A stretch of 64,000 nt of DNA from Valencia hispanica (Eukaryota > Chordata > Actinopteri > Cyprinodontiformes > Valenciidae): positions 580,001-644,000 of the forward strand of contig OY747715.1 of NCBI GenBank assembly GCA_963556495.2, given 5' to 3'. Made by a program: the position numbers and the translations under genes. The notes under the pieces were generated by a model. That model was given only the letters and a program-made list of their open reading frames with translations. It was not told the DNA's origin and did not search any database. Position 1 is the stretch's first letter; each line of letters starts with the position of its first letter. Shown here piece by piece: positions 62,030 to 64,000 of the stretch.

Positions 62030-64000
62030 ATGTTACATTATGGAGACAAACACCCCTACTTGGATGACACATGGAATACAACAACTTATCCGAAGTAGGA
62101 ATAGTGCATTCAGTTCGGGAGACCAGGAGGCGTACAGCAAGGCCAGGGCTGCCCTGAGTAGAGACATCTACACTGCCAAGCAACCGCACAGGAGGCATAT
62201 TAAAGCCAGGTTTGATAACACCACAAATCCCAGTCAGGTCTTAGAGGTCATCAGGGCCATTATGCACCATAAGTGTAAATCACAGCCTTACTCAGCCAGT
62301 TGTCCCACCTTGGCTGAGTACCTAAACCTCTTTTATGCCTCCGGGCCTTTGACAGGGAGAATGCGGCCCTGTCCTGCCCCCCTCCCCTCTATTGATCCTG
62401 CCCCAGTTTTGAGCATAGATGAGGTGAGATGTGTCCTCTGCACCATTAACATCAGAAAGGCACCTGGACCCAATACAGTGCTGGACCGGGTGCTCAGAAA
62501 CTGTGCTGCAGAGCTGGCAGATATCTTAATCTATAACATCTCGCTGGCCACCTTGTAGGTTCGAGCCTGCTTCAAGGCCGCCACAGTTGTCCCCCTTTCC
62601 ACATCGTCCACTGTCACATGTCTAAACAACTCAAGGCCTGTGGCACTCACCTCGATCCCGGCCAAATGCTAGAGAGATTGGTCATTAAACACATTAAAGC
62701 TGCCACATTACCATCACACGATCCAAATCAGTTTGCCTACAGGGAGAATAGGTCAACGGAGGACAGCATCGTTATCATGCTGTAAACATTACTGAAGCAT
62801 CTGGAGTATAAAAACACCTTTGCGGGGCTTCTCTTTGTGGACTATAGTTTGGCTTTTGACACCATTCAGCCGTACAGACTACGTTTCAAACTCTACCAAC
62901 TGGGCCTCAGCAATACGCTGTGCAACTGGTTCGTGGACTTTCTAACAAATCACACACAGAGTGACAGAGTGGATAATTACACCTCCTCCACCCTTGTCAT
63001 TAACACCGGGGCTCTCCAGGGGTGTGTGCTGAGTCCCCTGCTCTGCACTATGTTCACCCATGACTGCTCCACCTCTTTCCCCTCCAACGTCTTTTTCAAG
63101 TTCGCCGATGACACTACATTGCTCGGACTCATCACCAACAATTAGATCGATAACAGGAACGAGGTGCAACATCTAGCTTAATGGTGTGACAATAATAACT
63201 TAGACTTAAACATAAACAATACCAAGGAAATCATTGTTTACTTCCACAGGAATGTTCTGAATAACCACAGAGGTCTCTCCATTGACTTTGAGGAGATGGA
63301 GAGGGTAAGCAGTTTTAAATTCCTGGGGGTGACGGTGGTGGAGGACTTTTCCAGGGGCACTCACACTGCCTCAGCGGTGGGGAAGGCCCAACAACGCTTC
63401 TACTAACTAAGGAAGCTGAGGAGCAGCCACATCCCCAGACCTCTAATGGTGAACTTCTACAACTGTGCCATGAGTAGCGTTCTGACATATGGATTTTTAG
63501 TGTGGTTTACCAGCGGCACTAAGGCAGACCAGACAGGCTCTCCAGCGAGTGGTGAAAACAGTAGGGGAAATCATTTGGACTACCCTCCCAGAGATCAGTA
63601 CCATGTACCCCACCCGATGTCTCCGGAGAGTGCAGAACATTCTTCGTGACAGTCACCACCCTCCTCATCATCTGTTTATCTACTGCCTTCAGGTAGAAGG
63701 TGCAGGTCCATACGGCCCAAACAACAAGACTGTCAACAGCCTGCATCCTCAGACTGTGAGACTGCTTAATGCTACCCGCCTCCCATGGACAATAACCACA
63801 TCCACCGGAACAATAGCTCTAAACTGGACTTTACACTGTTGCACCATTTCATTATCTCCATGTATCTGACAGTTTGTCCCTACCCTGCACTTTATGCCTG
63901 AGCTTTGTCTGTTATATCTGTTACTTATGTGTCTCTAATGTTGTATTTTATGCTTTTATTGTTGTTTTATTGCTGCTTTTTTTCCCTTGAGAAACCAAAG
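62030..64000 (+). mobile_element. CR1/Rex1-like LINE, RT-containing remnant
   Basis: Reads WMTHGIQQLIRSRNSAFSSG (62065), a RKAPGPNTVLDRVLR block (62455), SRPVALTSIPAKC (62635), LLFVDYSLAFDTIQPYRL (62830), GALQGCVLSPLL (63010), FADDTTLLGL (63100) and later KAQQRFY and HHLFIYCLQ blocks. Stops and shifts at about 62558, 62785, 63144 and 63405 inactivate it. The order and motifs place it in the jockey/CR1 group, different from the L2 and L1-like copies. It reaches the window edge. Confidence 0.78.

Overview
The window is teleost fish nuclear DNA. It holds interrupted genes with GT-AG introns, many non-LTR retrotransposon remnants (L2, L1-like, Rex1/CR1-like), Tc1, hAT-like and TTAA-flanked DNA elements, and many minisatellites. 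The habit of the low-copy sequence (many runs related to ggttctgg) suggests a percomorph, perhaps a cyprinodontiform, but this species-level guess is weak.

Three real protein-coding genes can be read. (1) The first two coding exons of a CaMKII alpha-like kinase gene (camk2a) lie on the minus strand at 7727-5202; the rest of the gene runs off the left edge. (2) A complete sra1 gene (steroid receptor RNA activator protein, 6 coding exons, 248 residues) lies on the minus strand at 33086-30769. (3) A complete apbb3 gene (FE65-like 2 adaptor with WW-PTB-PTB domains, 12 coding exons plus a 6-nt microexon, 477 or 479 residues) lies on the plus strand at 39822-59681. sra1 and apbb3 are divergent neighbours.

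Layout: 1-5201, camk2a intron 2, with a 9-bp array, a 20-bp array interrupted by an L2 copy, and a strictly phased 30-bp array of CCAAT motifs. 5202-8064, camk2a exons 2 and 1 and promoter. 8064-18870, a 10.8-kb satellite-like array abutting the camk2a promoter. 19.3-28.8 kb, a nest of retrotransposons (two inverted L2 arrangements, an L1-like element split by a Rex1-like insertion). 28.8-30.7 kb, intergenic. 30.7-33.3 kb, sra1, whose intron 1 is mostly a 723-bp hAT-type MITE. 34.1-35.3 kb, a decayed Tc1 element. 36.3-39.5 kb, an 11-bp array with a 1.44-kb internal duplication just upstream of apbb3. 39.8-60.4 kb, apbb3, with a CCAAT-bearing minisatellite in intron 1, a 2.4-kb TTAA-flanked element in intron 6, the FE65-type microexon at 55078-55083, and a 12-bp array in intron 7. 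60.6-64 kb, LINE remnants.

Most long open frames in the window are translations of arrays whose period is a multiple of three (or becomes so over a few units) and are not genes. The most interesting signals are the two unrelated minisatellites that both present dense NF-Y-type CCAAT sites inside introns, the promoter-flanking giant array, the 6-nt microexon with SRRM4-type context, and several mobile elements whose exact ends and target-site duplications can be read from sequence.
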